Source of the DNA: an uncultured Clostridium sp.
GTDB taxonomy: Bacteria; Bacillota; Clostridia; TANB77; CAG-508
Length of the DNA stretch: 51,112 bases
Assembly: GCA_930991035.1 (NCBI GenBank)
Contig: CAKNRV010000007.1
Location: 1 to 51,112, forward strand
Reading direction: 5' to 3'
In this document: in pieces, positions 27,309-36,137 of the stretch
Layout of the letters: every line of letters begins with the position of its first letter
Numbering within the stretch: position 1 is the first letter of the stretch
Made by a program: the position numbers and the translations under genes
The notes under the pieces: model-generated
What the model was told of the DNA's origin: nothing
Seen by the model: the letters and a program-made list of their open reading frames with translations, nothing else
Databases searched by the model: none

Positions 27309-29102
27309 ATGAAATTACAACATATAGCAATAGTATTTGTTATAATAATTTTGCCAATTTCAATAATAATGTCAGCGTATATACAAAATCAAATAACTGC
27401 AATAGAATTTCAAACAGCATTGGATTCAAATTTGATTAATGCTACTTATGATGCAGTAAAAGCTTTTCAACTTAATACTACAAACAACAAATATTCTAGT
27501 ATTAGCGATTCAAAAATTAGGGACGTAGAAGCATCTGTAAATACGTTTTACAATGTTCTGAATACATCAATGAAAGACTATTCTTTAGCTCCAGAAGACT
27601 TAGAAGGCTATATACCAGCAATATTATTTACATTATATGATGGATATTATATATATACATCTTATGATAATGTGTATAATACTACTGGAGAAGGAGAAGA
27701 CGAAAAAGTTGATATACAATTAGGTGAAAACAATTATCAAAATGGACTAAAGCCTTATGTATATTATTCAGCAAAATATAGATTAAGAAATGGAAATATA
27801 ATTGTTGTAAACTTTACACTTGATAACGAAATAACAGTATACGGAGATTTTGGTGATGGATATGTAACAAAATCAGGATATTTAATAAATCCAGATCTTG
27901 TTACTATAAATGAACAAAATGGCTCTATTACTTCTGTAAGCTATGATGGAATTGAAATAAGACCAGAAATGTTGTGGGAGCACTTAATAACAACTCATAC
28001 GACAGAAACTAATGATACAGTAGCAATTGCAGGAGATTATCCATACATATTCTATCAAAATGATAAAATATATCAAGACCGTAACCAAGAAACTGGAGAA
28101 CTATTATATAACGAAGATGGAACACCTAGAATATTTTGGTATAATAACTATACAAAAACGTATGTAAACAACCAAGAAATAAGAGAATATGCTAGACAAT
28201 GTGGAATGCACAGCATAAGTGCTATGGAATACTATATAGAAGCAAAAGAATTTAGCGAATGGGTACGAGATAATCTAGGAGATATTACACAAGCAAATAC
28301 AATAATGAATGAAGATGGAACAACACCTATTGGAGACAACACAGAATATTTATCAGAAAATACAGGAAATGCAAAAATATTCTATACAGACGAAAATAAT
28401 GACCCATTGCTATCAGACTCTGTGTTTAACAACCATAGACTAGCAGTAATAAGAAAAACAATAGAAACAAGCTTAAACACAGTTATTTCAAATTATAGAT
28501 CTACAACTCTATATGATTATGCAATGCCAGTAATAGAAGAAAGTGATTGGTACAAAATTTTAAACAATGTATCAATGGTTGCATTTATGCAAGGTATGTC
28601 AATAGGATATAGATATTATAATAATTATGCAGTTGTAACAAATAATATAAATAAAGAAGTTGTAAAAGCAGAAAACATATACATAGTAACAGAAAAAGAG
28701 GGAGACTCTAACAATAGGGAATACCACCAACCAGGTTGTAAAGAATTAATAGATGGAGTAGCAGATGGAAGCTTAACAATAGTTGGAGCATATCCAACAG
28801 CAAGTTTCCAAAGACAGAGCGTGCGAGTATCGGAAAATACAGAAGATGACTTAAACTTTTATTTACAAGCAGTGGACGGAGATACGATAACAGGTTGTTA
28901 CAATTGTATAGTAAATGCAACAGGAGATTACAATGTAGATGATATAATAGATGGAACAATAGAATACTATGAGGACGAGACAAATATATTATACAGACCA
29001 GAAGATCTAGTAGAAATTAGAACAGCATATTTGACAGCACTAGCACGTGAAAGACAAGACTTGTATAAATCAAATTTTGATTTGTCAGATTTAGGAAACT
29101 GA
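27309..29102 (+). CDS. Large pilin-like/TadG-like membrane protein
   Basis: A 597-residue protein with a single N-terminal helix (MKLQHIAIVFVIIILPISII, about 5-27) and a long extracytoplasmic part. Early on a helical stretch (TALDSNLINATYDAVKAFQL) leads into ILFTLYDGYYIYTSYDN. Later a Cys pair (PGCKELIDG, with CYNCIV) and the DNVYNTT/NNYAVVTNN Tyr-rich regions appear. GAAAGG precedes ATG 27309. By size, single anchor and position at the end of the set it resembles TadG-like tip or minor proteins, but no shared domain was recognised. It is the last gene of the Tad-like cluster. Confidence 0.6.
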   Translation: MKLQHIAIVFVIIILPISIIMSAYIQNQITAIEFQTALDSNLINATYDAVKAFQLNTTNNKYSSISDSKIRDVEASVNTFYNVLNTSMKDYSLAPEDLEGYIPAILFTLYDGYYIYTSYDNVYNTTGEGEDEKVDIQLGENNYQNGLKPYVYYSAKYRLRNGNIIVVNFTLDNEITVYGDFGDGYVTKSGYLINPDLVTINEQNGSITSVSYDGIEIRPEMLWEHLITTHTTETNDTVAIAGDYPYIFYQNDKIYQDRNQETGELLYNEDGTPRIFWYNNYTKTYVNNQEIREYARQCGMHSISAMEYYIEAKEFSEWVRDNLGDITQANTIMNEDGTTPIGDNTEYLSENTGNAKIFYTDENNDPLLSDSVFNNHRLAVIRKTIETSLNTVISNYRSTTLYDYAMPVIEESDWYKILNNVSMVAFMQGMSIGYRYYNNYAVVTNNINKEVVKAENIYIVTEKEGDSNNREYHQPGCKELIDGVADGSLTIVGAYPTASFQRQSVRVSENTEDDLNFYLQAVDGDTITGCYNCIVNATGDYNVDDIIDGTIEYYEDETNILYRPEDLVEIRTAYLTALARERQDLYKSNFDLSDLGN

Positions 29103-29133
29103 TTTTTGCATATTTATTAGTAATTCACTTTAA

Positions 29134-29159
29134 GGTTGGAGTTTATATAAACTCCAACC
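29134..29159. repeat. Perfect 26-bp palindrome upstream of spoIVB
   Basis: GGTTGGAGTTTATA followed by its exact inverted complement TATAAACTCCAACC with no loop (the two halves overlap in the central TATA). It lies between the Tad-like cluster and spoIVB and has no T-run after it. A regulator operator or an RNA hairpin end are both possible. Confidence 0.6.
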
Positions 29160-29244
29160 ATTACGAATTAATAATAAAAATGGTTATAAAAATCAGTTTA
29201 AAAAATCTGAAAATGGTTATCCTATAATTAAAGGAAGGATAGCT

Positions 29245-30453
29245 ATGAAAAAATTAAAAAAATTTTTACTAATAATAATTTTATTAATAATTTACACATA
29301 TGTTTGTAATATTAGTATGTTGCCCAGTAATATAATTTTAATGCAGGGTGAAACACTAAACCTAGATACAATTTTAGGAATAAATGTAAAAAATACGGAA
29401 ACCTTGCAAGCGTCAAGCAATTTAAACAATAGTATTGTAGAGCAAACAGGACAACTGAATTTGAATTTGGAACTTTTTAATTTGTTTCCAGTAAAGGATG
29501 TAACAGTAAATGTAATTCCTAAAACAACAGTTATTCCAATAGGTAAAGCAATAGGAATGAAAATGTATACTGAAGGAGTTCTGGTTGTAGGAATGTCAGA
29601 AATAGATGGAAAAAAACCGTATGAAAAATCTGGAATTTCTACTGGTGACAAAATAATAGAAGTTAATAATGAAGAAATTGATAATACAGATGAGCTGATT
29701 GCTTGTGTAAATAGATCAAATGGAGAAGAAGTCCAAATAAAATATGTTAGTGATAATGAAGAAAAAGTTACAAGCATTGAACCTGTAAAAACGGCGGATA
29801 ACGAATATAAATTGGGATTATGGGTTAGAGATGCGGCAGCAGGTGTTGGAACTTTAACATTTTATGAACCATCTACACAGAAATTTGCAGCGCTTGGGCA
29901 TGGAATAAATGATGTTGATACCTATGAATTAATAGATATTGCAAATGGGGAATTAGTAACAACCAATATTGTGGATATAGTAAAAGGAAAAGATGGTTCA
30001 CCAGGAGAAATTAGAGGAACAATAGAAAACGGAACAGAATTAGGAACAATAGCCAAAAATACAAACTTTGGTGTGTATGGAACTATTTCGAATATTAATA
30101 GATTGAATTTGACTGGAAAAACAGAATACGAGGTCGCAAATAGAAGTGAAATTAAAACTGGAAAAGCAGAAATAATGTGTGAATTAGAAAATGGAAAGAT
30201 AGAAACTTATGAAATAGAAATACAAAAAATTTATACGGAAAATAATCAAGATAATAAAAGTATGCTAATAAAAGTAACAGATGAAGAATTAATAGAGAAA
30301 ACAGGAGGAATAATACAAGGAATGAGCGGAGCACCAATTATTCAAAATGGAAAATTTATTGGGGCAGTAACACACGTTTTAGTAAATGATTCGAAAATGG
30401 GGTATGGAGTATTTGGAGATTTAATGATAAAACAGATGCGAGAGGTAGATTAA
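29245..30453 (+). CDS. spoIVB: SpoIVB-type S55 serine peptidase with PDZ domain
   Basis: A 402-residue sporulation signalling protease. In Bacillus SpoIVB is made in the forespore, crosses the membrane and triggers pro-sigma-K processing. A 20-residue N-terminal anchor precedes a PDZ domain (SGISTGDKIIEVNNEEID, about 129-148), then the S55 domain with GHGI (H219) and GGIIQGMSGAPI (S361). AAAGGAAGG precedes ATG 29245. The gene does not have recN or spo0A beside it as in Bacillus, and overlaps the next gene by one base. Conservation of the active site suggests a working protease. Confidence 0.88.
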   Translation: MKKLKKFLLIIILLIIYTYVCNISMLPSNIILMQGETLNLDTILGINVKNTETLQASSNLNNSIVEQTGQLNLNLELFNLFPVKDVTVNVIPKTTVIPIGKAIGMKMYTEGVLVVGMSEIDGKKPYEKSGISTGDKIIEVNNEEIDNTDELIACVNRSNGEEVQIKYVSDNEEKVTSIEPVKTADNEYKLGLWVRDAAAGVGTLTFYEPSTQKFAALGHGINDVDTYELIDIANGELVTTNIVDIVKGKDGSPGEIRGTIENGTELGTIAKNTNFGVYGTISNINRLNLTGKTEYEVANRSEIKTGKAEIMCELENGKIETYEIEIQKIYTENNQDNKSMLIKVTDEELIEKTGGIIQGMSGAPIIQNGKFIGAVTHVLVNDSKMGYGVFGDLMIKQMREVD

Positions 30454-31556
30454 TGAAAAATAATAGAGGAGTTTCAATAATATCATTTATACTAGTAATA
30501 TGTATTTTAGCTGTAATAGCTTTTCTAGGATATCAAATATTTTATGAAGATATTTTGAACCTAGGACTTGCTGATAGTACAGTAATAAATACATTAAATA
30601 TAAATGCGGGATATGTAAATTCAGAAAACTATAATTCAAACATTGTATCAAGTAGCGTACAAAATAATAATTATGCAAGTAGTAAAAATATATCGAGCAA
30701 TTATTACTATAACCAGTTAGATAATTATGGAAAATTAATATATACTGGATTAGCTCAAAATAAAGAAGAAATAAAAAGTGGAGAGTTTAGTGTAGATTTT
30801 GGAAATCAATTTAATGATTTACTAAATTCTGATGGAGGAGAAGAACAATTAAATATTGCATTTCAATCAGCTTGGAATGCATATACATACGATAATATGG
30901 ATGTGTTTTATATTGATGTAGAAAAGCTAACTTTAACAACAAGAACAACAACAATAGGAAGTTTGTCAACACATAGAGTTGTATTGTCAAATGGAGATAA
31001 TAGCAATTGCTTAAAAGATGATTTTTATGATAGGAACAAAATAGACAGCAAATTAAATTTAGTAGAGTCTATAAGAGATGCAATGGAAAAACAATTAGAA
31101 GGATATAGTGACTATGAAAAAATAAGACAGGTTCATAATTGGTTAATAGAAAATGTTGAATACGACGAATACTTTGAGGCAGAAGAGCCATATTCGATTT
31201 CTGGAGCTTTAACAGAAGGAAAAGCAGTATGCGAAGGATATGCAAGAAGTTTTAAATATATATTAGATGAATTAGAAATACCTTGCATATTAGTAAGTGG
31301 GACAGGAACAAACTCAAATGGAGAAACAGAATCTCACGCTTGGAATTATGTGCTATTAGAAGGAGAATGGTATGCAGTAGATGTTACTTGGGATGACCCA
31401 GTAATAATAGGAAGCGGATATGTTTCAAATGATATATACTATGAAAACTTTTTAAAAGGGCAGAACACATTTTTTAGAAACCATACAGAGGATGGCTACC
31501 TATCAGCAAATAGTCAAAAATTTACATTTCCAGAAATAAGTGTGGGAGATTATTAG
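30453..31556 (+). CDS. Transglutaminase-like cysteine protein with a pilin-like N-terminus
   Basis: A 367-residue membrane-anchored protein. Its ATG overlaps the spoIVB stop (TAATG), implying coupled translation. The N-terminus, MKNNRGVSIISFILVICILA, looks like a prepilin leader but without Glu at +5. After a Ser/Asn-rich spacer the transglutaminase-like fold carries a C-H-D triad: C260 (GKAVCEGYARSF), H295 (ESHAWNYV) and D310 (YAVDVTWDDP). Such proteins often act as extracellular peptidases or crosslinkers. The pairing with SpoIVB suggests a surface or sporulation role, not established here. Confidence 0.8.
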   Translation: MKNNRGVSIISFILVICILAVIAFLGYQIFYEDILNLGLADSTVINTLNINAGYVNSENYNSNIVSSSVQNNNYASSKNISSNYYYNQLDNYGKLIYTGLAQNKEEIKSGEFSVDFGNQFNDLLNSDGGEEQLNIAFQSAWNAYTYDNMDVFYIDVEKLTLTTRTTTIGSLSTHRVVLSNGDNSNCLKDDFYDRNKIDSKLNLVESIRDAMEKQLEGYSDYEKIRQVHNWLIENVEYDEYFEAEEPYSISGALTEGKAVCEGYARSFKYILDELEIPCILVSGTGTNSNGETESHAWNYVLLEGEWYAVDVTWDDPVIIGSGYVSNDIYYENFLKGQNTFFRNHTEDGYLSANSQKFTFPEISVGDY

Positions 31557-31563
31557 AAATTAC

Positions 31564-31592
31564 TTGCTTTTTTATTGTATGTGTGATAAAAT
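31564..31592 (+). promoter_or_regulatory. Sigma-A promoter for rpsO
   Basis: TTGCTT (31564-31569), a 17-base spacer ending in TGTGA, and TAAAAT (31587-31592). Confidence 0.6.
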
Positions 31593-31610
31593 ACTGTATG
31601 TAAAAAGCTT

Positions 31611-31660
31611 ACCTTATACTTAGTTTTAGGATATGACACCACTTTGACTCAGTTTAAGGC
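31611..31660 (+). promoter_or_regulatory. rpsO leader stem-loop, possible S15 autoregulatory element
   Basis: ACCTTATACTTAG (31611-31623) pairs with CTCAGTTTAAGGC (31648-31660) with two or three mismatches around a 24-base loop. It sits between the promoter and the S15 start, where Bacillota carry S15-binding leaders. I did not match the exact S15-binding motif. Confidence 0.4.
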
Positions 31661-31691
31661 AAATTAAATAAAATTTTAGGAGGTGTAAATT

Positions 31692-31955
31692 ATGACAGTA
31701 GAAAGAAAACAAGAAATAATCAAAACATATAGAAGAGACGAAAAAGATACTGGTTCTCCAGAAGTTCAAATCGCTCTTTTAACAGAAAGAATCAACGAAT
31801 TAACAGAACACTTAAAAGTTCATAAAAAAGATAACCATTCAAGAAGAGGACTTTTAAAAATGGTTGGTTCAAGAAGAAATTTACTTAACTACTTAGCAAG
31901 AAAAGATGTTCAAAGATATAGAGATATCGTTGAAAAATTAGGATTAAGAAAATAA
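31692..31955 (+). CDS. rpsO: 30S ribosomal protein S15
   Basis: An 87-residue S15: [35 protein letters not shown] and [16 protein letters not shown] are all present and the length is standard. AGGAGGTG precedes ATG 31692. It binds 16S rRNA early in small-subunit assembly. The usual rpsO-pnp order is kept. Confidence 0.98.
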   Translation: MTVERKQEIIKTYRRDEKDTGSPEVQIALLTERINELTEHLKVHKKDNHSRRGLLKMVGSRRNLLNYLARKDVQRYRDIVEKLGLRK

Positions 31956-31966
31956 TTGTTATTTGG

Positions 31967-31999
31967 TGGGCGTTTTGGCATTTCTTGCTTAAACGTCCA
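31967..31999 (+). other. Intercistronic stem-loop between rpsO and pnp
   Basis: TGGGCGTTT (31967-31975) pairs with AAACGTCCA (31991-31999) around a 15-base loop, with one G.T position. The following sequence is not a T-run, so read-through into the pnp leader is likely. Confidence 0.5.
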
Positions 32000-32016
32000 T
32001 TTGTGAAGAAAGTAAA

Positions 32017-32183
32017 ATAATTATTAGCACAAATAATTAGTAGGTAGCTTGTATAATGTGCTACTTACAGTAAGATAAACCCAATATATATTAATTTATG
32101 TATAAAAATGTATAGTTTAACATATAAAAAATCAAGTAAGAGCATAGTATAGAGGTTACAACTAATTTTGTGCTACTAATTAT
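32017..32183 (+). promoter_or_regulatory. Long structured leader of pnp
   Basis: ATAATTATTAGCACAAATAATTAG (32017-32040, 24 bases; key core TTAGCACAAA) is nearly the inverted complement of 32162-32183 (core TTTTGTGCTA). Inside it GTAGGTAGC pairs with GCTACTTAC (32041-32068). The large closed domain resembles PNPase leaders that are cut by RNase III and then autoregulated in other bacteria. The parallel is by architecture only. Confidence 0.5.
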
Positions 32184-32233
32184 ATATAGAATGAGTATAA
32201 TCATTCAAAGAATATAATATAGAAAGGAGTAGT

Positions 32234-32269
32234 ATGGCAAATAAAACCATACGCAAAATTTATGTTTAA
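32234..32269 (+). CDS. 11-codon leader ORF overlapping the pnp start
   Basis: GAAAGGAG (32222-32229) is 4-5 bases before ATG 32234, which opens [11 protein letters not shown] and stops at TAA 32267-32269. That stop lies just after the pnp ATG (32262-32264), in another frame. pnp itself has no Shine-Dalgarno of its own. The layout predicts translational coupling: ribosomes finishing the leader restart at pnp. Confidence 0.55.
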   Translation: MANKTIRKIYV

Positions 32270-34382
32270 AAGTTATAGTACAAAATTAGCAGGAAGAGAA
32301 CTAACAATTGAAACTGGAAAAATCGCAGGACTTGCAAACGGAAGTGTTGTAGTAAAATACGGTGATACAGTAGTAATGGTAAACGTTACAGCTGCAAAAG
32401 AACCAAAGGAGGGAATAGACTTTTTCCCACTTTCAGTAGATTATGAAGAAAAACTATATGCAGTAGGAAAAATACCAGGAAGTTTTACAAAAAGAGAAGG
32501 AAAACCATCAGACAAGGCAATACTTACATCAAGAGCTATTGATAGACCATTAAGACCATTGTTTCCAAAAGATTTTAGAAATGATGTATGTGTTACAGCA
32601 ACAGTATTATCTGTTGAACAAGATAATAGCCCAGAAGTATGCGCAATGATTGGTGCAGCAGTTGCACTTTCAATATCAGATATACCTTTTAATGGACCAA
32701 CAGCAGCAGTAGCAGTTGGATGGGTTGATGGAGAAATAGTAATAAATCCAACAGTAGAGCAAAGAAAGAAAAGCAAATTAACTGCAACAGTTGCAGGAAC
32801 ATTGGAAAAAATAACAATGATTGAAGCAGGAGCAGACGAAATACCAAATGACACAATGCTTGATGCAATAAAAAAAGCACACGTAGAAATAAAAAACATT
32901 TGCAACTTTATTTCTGACATACAAAAAGAAATTGGAAAACCAAAATTCGAATATAAATCATTTGCAGTTGACCCAGAATTTTATCAAGATATAGTAGCAA
33001 ACTTTAAAGACAGAATGTACCAAGATGTACAAGCACAAGAAAAAGAGGTAAGAGATGCCAATATTGATAAAATTACAGAAGATATAACTGCATACGTTGT
33101 AGAAAAATATGGAGAAGATGTTGCAGAAGAAAGAAAATCAGACATAGCAGACAGTATACACGACTTAGAAAAAGCTTGTGTAAGAGAAATGATATTAGAA
33201 GAGCATAAACGTCCAGACGGAAGAAAAATTGACGAAATCAGACCACTTTCTTGTGAAGTTGGCGTACTTCCACGTACACACGGAAGCGCAATCTTTACAA
33301 GAGGACAAACACAAGTTATGTCAGTAGTAACACTTGGAATGATTAGCGAAGAGCAAATGCTTGACGGAATAGACGAAGAAACAGAAAAAAGATATATGCA
33401 CCAATATAACTTCCCATCATATTCAGTAGGTGAAGCAAGACCATCAAGAGGACCAGGAAGAAGAGAAATAGGACACGGAGCTCTAGCAGAAAAAGCACTA
33501 GTTCCAGTAATTCCAGCAGAAGACGAATTCCCTTATGCAATAAGAGTTGTATCAGAAGTACTTTCTTCAAATGGTTCAACATCACAAGCAAGTATTTGTG
33601 GAAGCACACTTGCATTAATGGACGCGGGTGTTCCAATAAAGAAACCAGTTGCAGGTATATCAACAGGATTAGTTACAGACAAAAACGATCCAAATAGATA
33701 TATAATGCTTACAGATATTCAAGGAATAGAAGACTTCTTTGGAGATATGGACTTTAAAGTTGGAGGTACAAAAGACGGTATTACAGCAATACAAGTAGAT
33801 ATTAAGATAGACGGATTAACATATGACATTATAAAAGAAGCATTTGAAAGAACGAAGGTTGCTAGAGATTATATTTTAGACAACATAATGCTTCCAGTAA
33901 TAGACAAGCCAAGAGCAGAAATATCAAAATATGCACCAAGAATTTTAACAATGCAAATTAATCCTGACAAAATAAAAGATGTTATAGGAACTGGTGGAAA
34001 AGTAATAAATAAAATTATTGACGAAACTGGCGTAAAAATAGACATAGAAGACGACGGAAGAGTATGCGTATATTCAAACGATACGGAAAGTGGACAAAAA
34101 GCAATGAAAATGATAGAAAATATCACTAGAGAAATAGAAGTTGGAGGAATATACGATGGCGTTGTAACAAGAATAATGTCATTCGGAGCATTTGTAGACG
34201 TAGGCGGAGGAAAAGAAGGATTACTTCATATATCTAAAATCTCTAGCAAAAGAGTTGACAAAGTAGAAGACGTACTTTCTGTTGGAGACGAAATTACAGT
34301 AAAAGTAAGCGACATAGACAACCAAGGTAGAATAAATCTTTCTATGAAAGACCTAGAAATGGGAAATAAAGAAGAAAAATAA
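32262..34382 (+). CDS. pnp: Polynucleotide phosphorylase
   Basis: A 706-residue 3'-5' exoribonuclease that trims mRNA with phosphate. ATG 32262 gives the family start [19 protein letters not shown]; no earlier in-frame start exists. Two RNase PH domains carry [13 protein letters not shown] in the first and [31 protein letters not shown] and [12 protein letters not shown] motifs in the second. A KH domain ([20 protein letters not shown]) and an S1 domain ([20 protein letters not shown]) close the protein. It is full length. Start control probably runs through the leader ORF at 32234. Confidence 0.98.
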   Translation: MFKSYSTKLAGRELTIETGKIAGLANGSVVVKYGDTVVMVNVTAAKEPKEGIDFFPLSVDYEEKLYAVGKIPGSFTKREGKPSDKAILTSRAIDRPLRPLFPKDFRNDVCVTATVLSVEQDNSPEVCAMIGAAVALSISDIPFNGPTAAVAVGWVDGEIVINPTVEQRKKSKLTATVAGTLEKITMIEAGADEIPNDTMLDAIKKAHVEIKNICNFISDIQKEIGKPKFEYKSFAVDPEFYQDIVANFKDRMYQDVQAQEKEVRDANIDKITEDITAYVVEKYGEDVAEERKSDIADSIHDLEKACVREMILEEHKRPDGRKIDEIRPLSCEVGVLPRTHGSAIFTRGQTQVMSVVTLGMISEEQMLDGIDEETEKRYMHQYNFPSYSVGEARPSRGPGRREIGHGALAEKALVPVIPAEDEFPYAIRVVSEVLSSNGSTSQASICGSTLALMDAGVPIKKPVAGISTGLVTDKNDPNRYIMLTDIQGIEDFFGDMDFKVGGTKDGITAIQVDIKIDGLTYDIIKEAFERTKVARDYILDNIMLPVIDKPRAEISKYAPRILTMQINPDKIKDVIGTGGKVINKIIDETGVKIDIEDDGRVCVYSNDTESGQKAMKMIENITREIEVGGIYDGVVTRIMSFGAFVDVGGGKEGLLHISKISSKRVDKVEDVLSVGDEITVKVSDIDNQGRINLSMKDLEMGNKEEK

Positions 34383-34441
34383 TAGAAGTATTAGTATATA
34401 GTAAAGAAAAAATGGAATAATTTTTTATAACTAACAAAAAA

Positions 34442-34507
34442 CAAACTGAAAACACCAGTCTAGCATAATTTTATTCTGCTAAACAGGTGTTTTTAGTTTG
34501 TTTTTTT
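34442..34507 (+). terminator. Strong intrinsic terminator after pnp
   Basis: CAAACTGAAAACACC (34442-34456) pairs with GGTGTTTTTAGTTTG (34486-34500). An inner TAGCA/TGCTA stem sits inside, and TTTTTTT follows. It ends the rpsO-pnp unit. The 331-base gap to asp23 also holds the asp23 promoter. Confidence 0.9.
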
Positions 34508-34621
34508 GTTACAGCTCACAGCAAATCATAAAAATTTGACATATACATTACTTTGTGTTTAGGACAAGGTGTAAATTGTAACCACAATTTTTAATTTTTC
34601 TAGTTATTTTTTTAAAAACTG

Positions 34622-34650
34622 TTGTAAAAATTATAAATAATTGATATACT
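34622..34650 (+). promoter_or_regulatory. Promoter for the asp23 gene
   Basis: TTGTAA (34622-34627), a 17-base spacer, TATACT (34645-34650), about 64 bases before the start. Confidence 0.55.
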
Positions 34651-34713
34651 TATGGTATTAAAGGAATATTGGGCAACAAAGTCGGACAAAATGTAATTTA
34701 AGGAGGTTTTATT

Positions 34714-35160
34714 ATGGAAGAAAATAATAATTCAAACGAAGTTGTAGAATTAGAAAATCAAGGAGAGGTAACATTAGAAAATAACTCAAATATTAAAATA
34801 GCAGATGATGTAATTGCTGTAATTGCAGGAGCTGCTGCATCAGAAGTACCAGGAGTTTCTTCAATGGCAGGAGGATTTGCTGGTGGAATTTCAGAAGTAT
34901 TTAGTGGAAAGAAAAACTTTGCAAAAGGTATAAAAGTAGAAGCTGGAGAAAAAGAAACAAGAATTGATGTTAACATTATAGTTGAATATGGTGTAAGAAT
35001 TCCAGATGTTGCTTTCGAAATTCAAAATAGAGTAAAAAAAGCTGTTGAAAGTATGACTGGTTTAAAAGTTTTAGATGTAAATGTTCACGTACAAGGCGTA
35101 AACACAGATTCTAACAATATAGAAGAAATGAAATCAGACGATTCTAACAAAACAGAATAA
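34714..35160 (+). CDS. Asp23/Gls24 family envelope stress protein
   Basis: A 148-residue cytoplasmic protein of the Asp23 (alkaline shock) family. The core IADDVIAVIAGAAASEVPGVSSMAGGF, VEYGVRIPDVAFEIQNRVKKAV and MTGLKVLDVNVHVQGV are characteristic. A short acidic N-terminus and a C-terminal Ser/Asn tail flank it. AAGGAGG precedes ATG 34714. In Staphylococcus Asp23 is held at the membrane by AmaP, whose counterpart lies next at 35317, after a terminator and its own promoter. Confidence 0.92.
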   Translation: MEENNNSNEVVELENQGEVTLENNSNIKIADDVIAVIAGAAASEVPGVSSMAGGFAGGISEVFSGKKNFAKGIKVEAGEKETRIDVNIIVEYGVRIPDVAFEIQNRVKKAVESMTGLKVLDVNVHVQGVNTDSNNIEEMKSDDSNKTE

Positions 35161-35168
35161 ATGACCAA

Positions 35169-35210
35169 GGCACTTTTAGAAAAAGATATTTTATTTAAAA
35201 GTGCCGTTTT
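35169..35210 (+). terminator. Terminator after asp23
   Basis: GGCACTTTTA (35169-35178) pairs with TAAAAGTGCC (35196-35205) around a 17-base loop, followed by GTTTTC. It is a moderate terminator, splitting asp23 from amaP. Confidence 0.7.
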
Positions 35211-35256
35211 CAATCAAAATAAATAAAATCTTAATAAAATATTAATTGTATTTTTA

Positions 35257-35284
35257 TTGAAATTTATAAATAATCTATTATACA
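35257..35284 (+). promoter_or_regulatory. Promoter for amaP
   Basis: TTGAAA (35257-35262), 16-base spacer, TATACA (35279-35284), about 30 bases before the amaP start. Confidence 0.5.
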
Positions 35285-35316
35285 ATAAATTATAAAACAA
35301 AAAAGGAGATATGGTT

Positions 35317-35880
35317 ATGAAAACAATTGAAAAAATAACATTAGTATTATTTTCTAGCTTAATGCTAATAATATCTGTAATATTATGTTTAGCAATATTT
35401 GGATGGATAAATTTAGATGTAGTAGGAGATGTAATTAATATAGCAATCACAGATAATGTTACATCCAAAGTTCTACTTGGACTAGCTATAATATTTATAT
35501 TATTAGCTATAAGATGTATATTTTTTGATTCAAGTGCCAAGGAAAAAGAAGAAAATAAAAATGGAATTCTTTTGGAGAATGCAAATGGTAAATTGTTAAT
35601 AACAAGAGAAACAATTGAAAGCCTAGTAAATACAATTGTTAAAGGTTTTGAAGGGGCTGAAGATGTAACAACAAAAATTGAATTTGATAAAGATAACAAT
35701 ATATCAGTTTTTGTTAATTTAACTGTAAAAGAAAATGCAGTTATAAAGGAACTATCAAGCAATCTTCAAACAAAAATAAAAGAGACTGTAAAGAGGTCAT
35801 CTGACTTGGAAGTTAAAGAAGTAAACATAAAAGTAAGAAATATTGGACAAACAAATGATAATAATATAATTGAAGCTTAG
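35317..35880 (+). CDS. amaP: AmaP-like alkaline shock membrane anchor protein
   Basis: A 187-residue membrane protein. ATG 35317 is chosen over ATG 35311 because AAAAGGAG (35301-35308) is 8 bases from the first and 2 from the second. Two N-terminal helices (about 5-25 and 45-65: LVLFSSLMLIISVILCLAI and KVLLGLAIIFILLAIRCIFF) precede a domain related to Asp23 (ITRETIESLVNTIVKGFEGAEDV, IKVRN near the end). It should tether Asp23 to the membrane. The next gene starts 16 bases after its stop. Confidence 0.8.
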   Translation: MKTIEKITLVLFSSLMLIISVILCLAIFGWINLDVVGDVINIAITDNVTSKVLLGLAIIFILLAIRCIFFDSSAKEKEENKNGILLENANGKLLITRETIESLVNTIVKGFEGAEDVTTKIEFDKDNNISVFVNLTVKENAVIKELSSNLQTKIKETVKRSSDLEVKEVNIKVRNIGQTNDNNIIEA

Positions 35881-35896
35881 GAAAGGAAGAAGTAAA

Positions 35897-36100
35897 ATGG
35901 ATGATTTTAAAAAATTTATGTCACAATATGGTGGAATGATTATAGGAATAATTGTGGCTATATTGTTACTAATAACTAGATTTTACGAACTAATAATTGC
36001 AATTATATTAATAGCAGTTTGTGGTTATGCAGGATTTTATTTTCAACACAACAAAGAAAATGTAAAAACAGCATTAAAGAATTTTATAGACAAATTATGA
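35897..36100 (+). CDS. DUF2273-like small membrane protein
   Basis: A 67-residue protein with two hydrophobic helices (GGMIIGIIVAILLLITRFYE and LIIAIILIAVCGYAGFYF). ATG 35897 is preceded by GAAAGGAAG. In Bacillota DUF2273 genes sit with asp23 and amaP, as here, and its function in the envelope complex is not known. Confidence 0.75.
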   Translation: MDDFKKFMSQYGGMIIGIIVAILLLITRFYELIIAIILIAVCGYAGFYFQHNKENVKTALKNFIDKL

Positions 36101-36137
36101 ATAATAAAAAGCAAGAATGGAAGGAAAGAATTAAACA

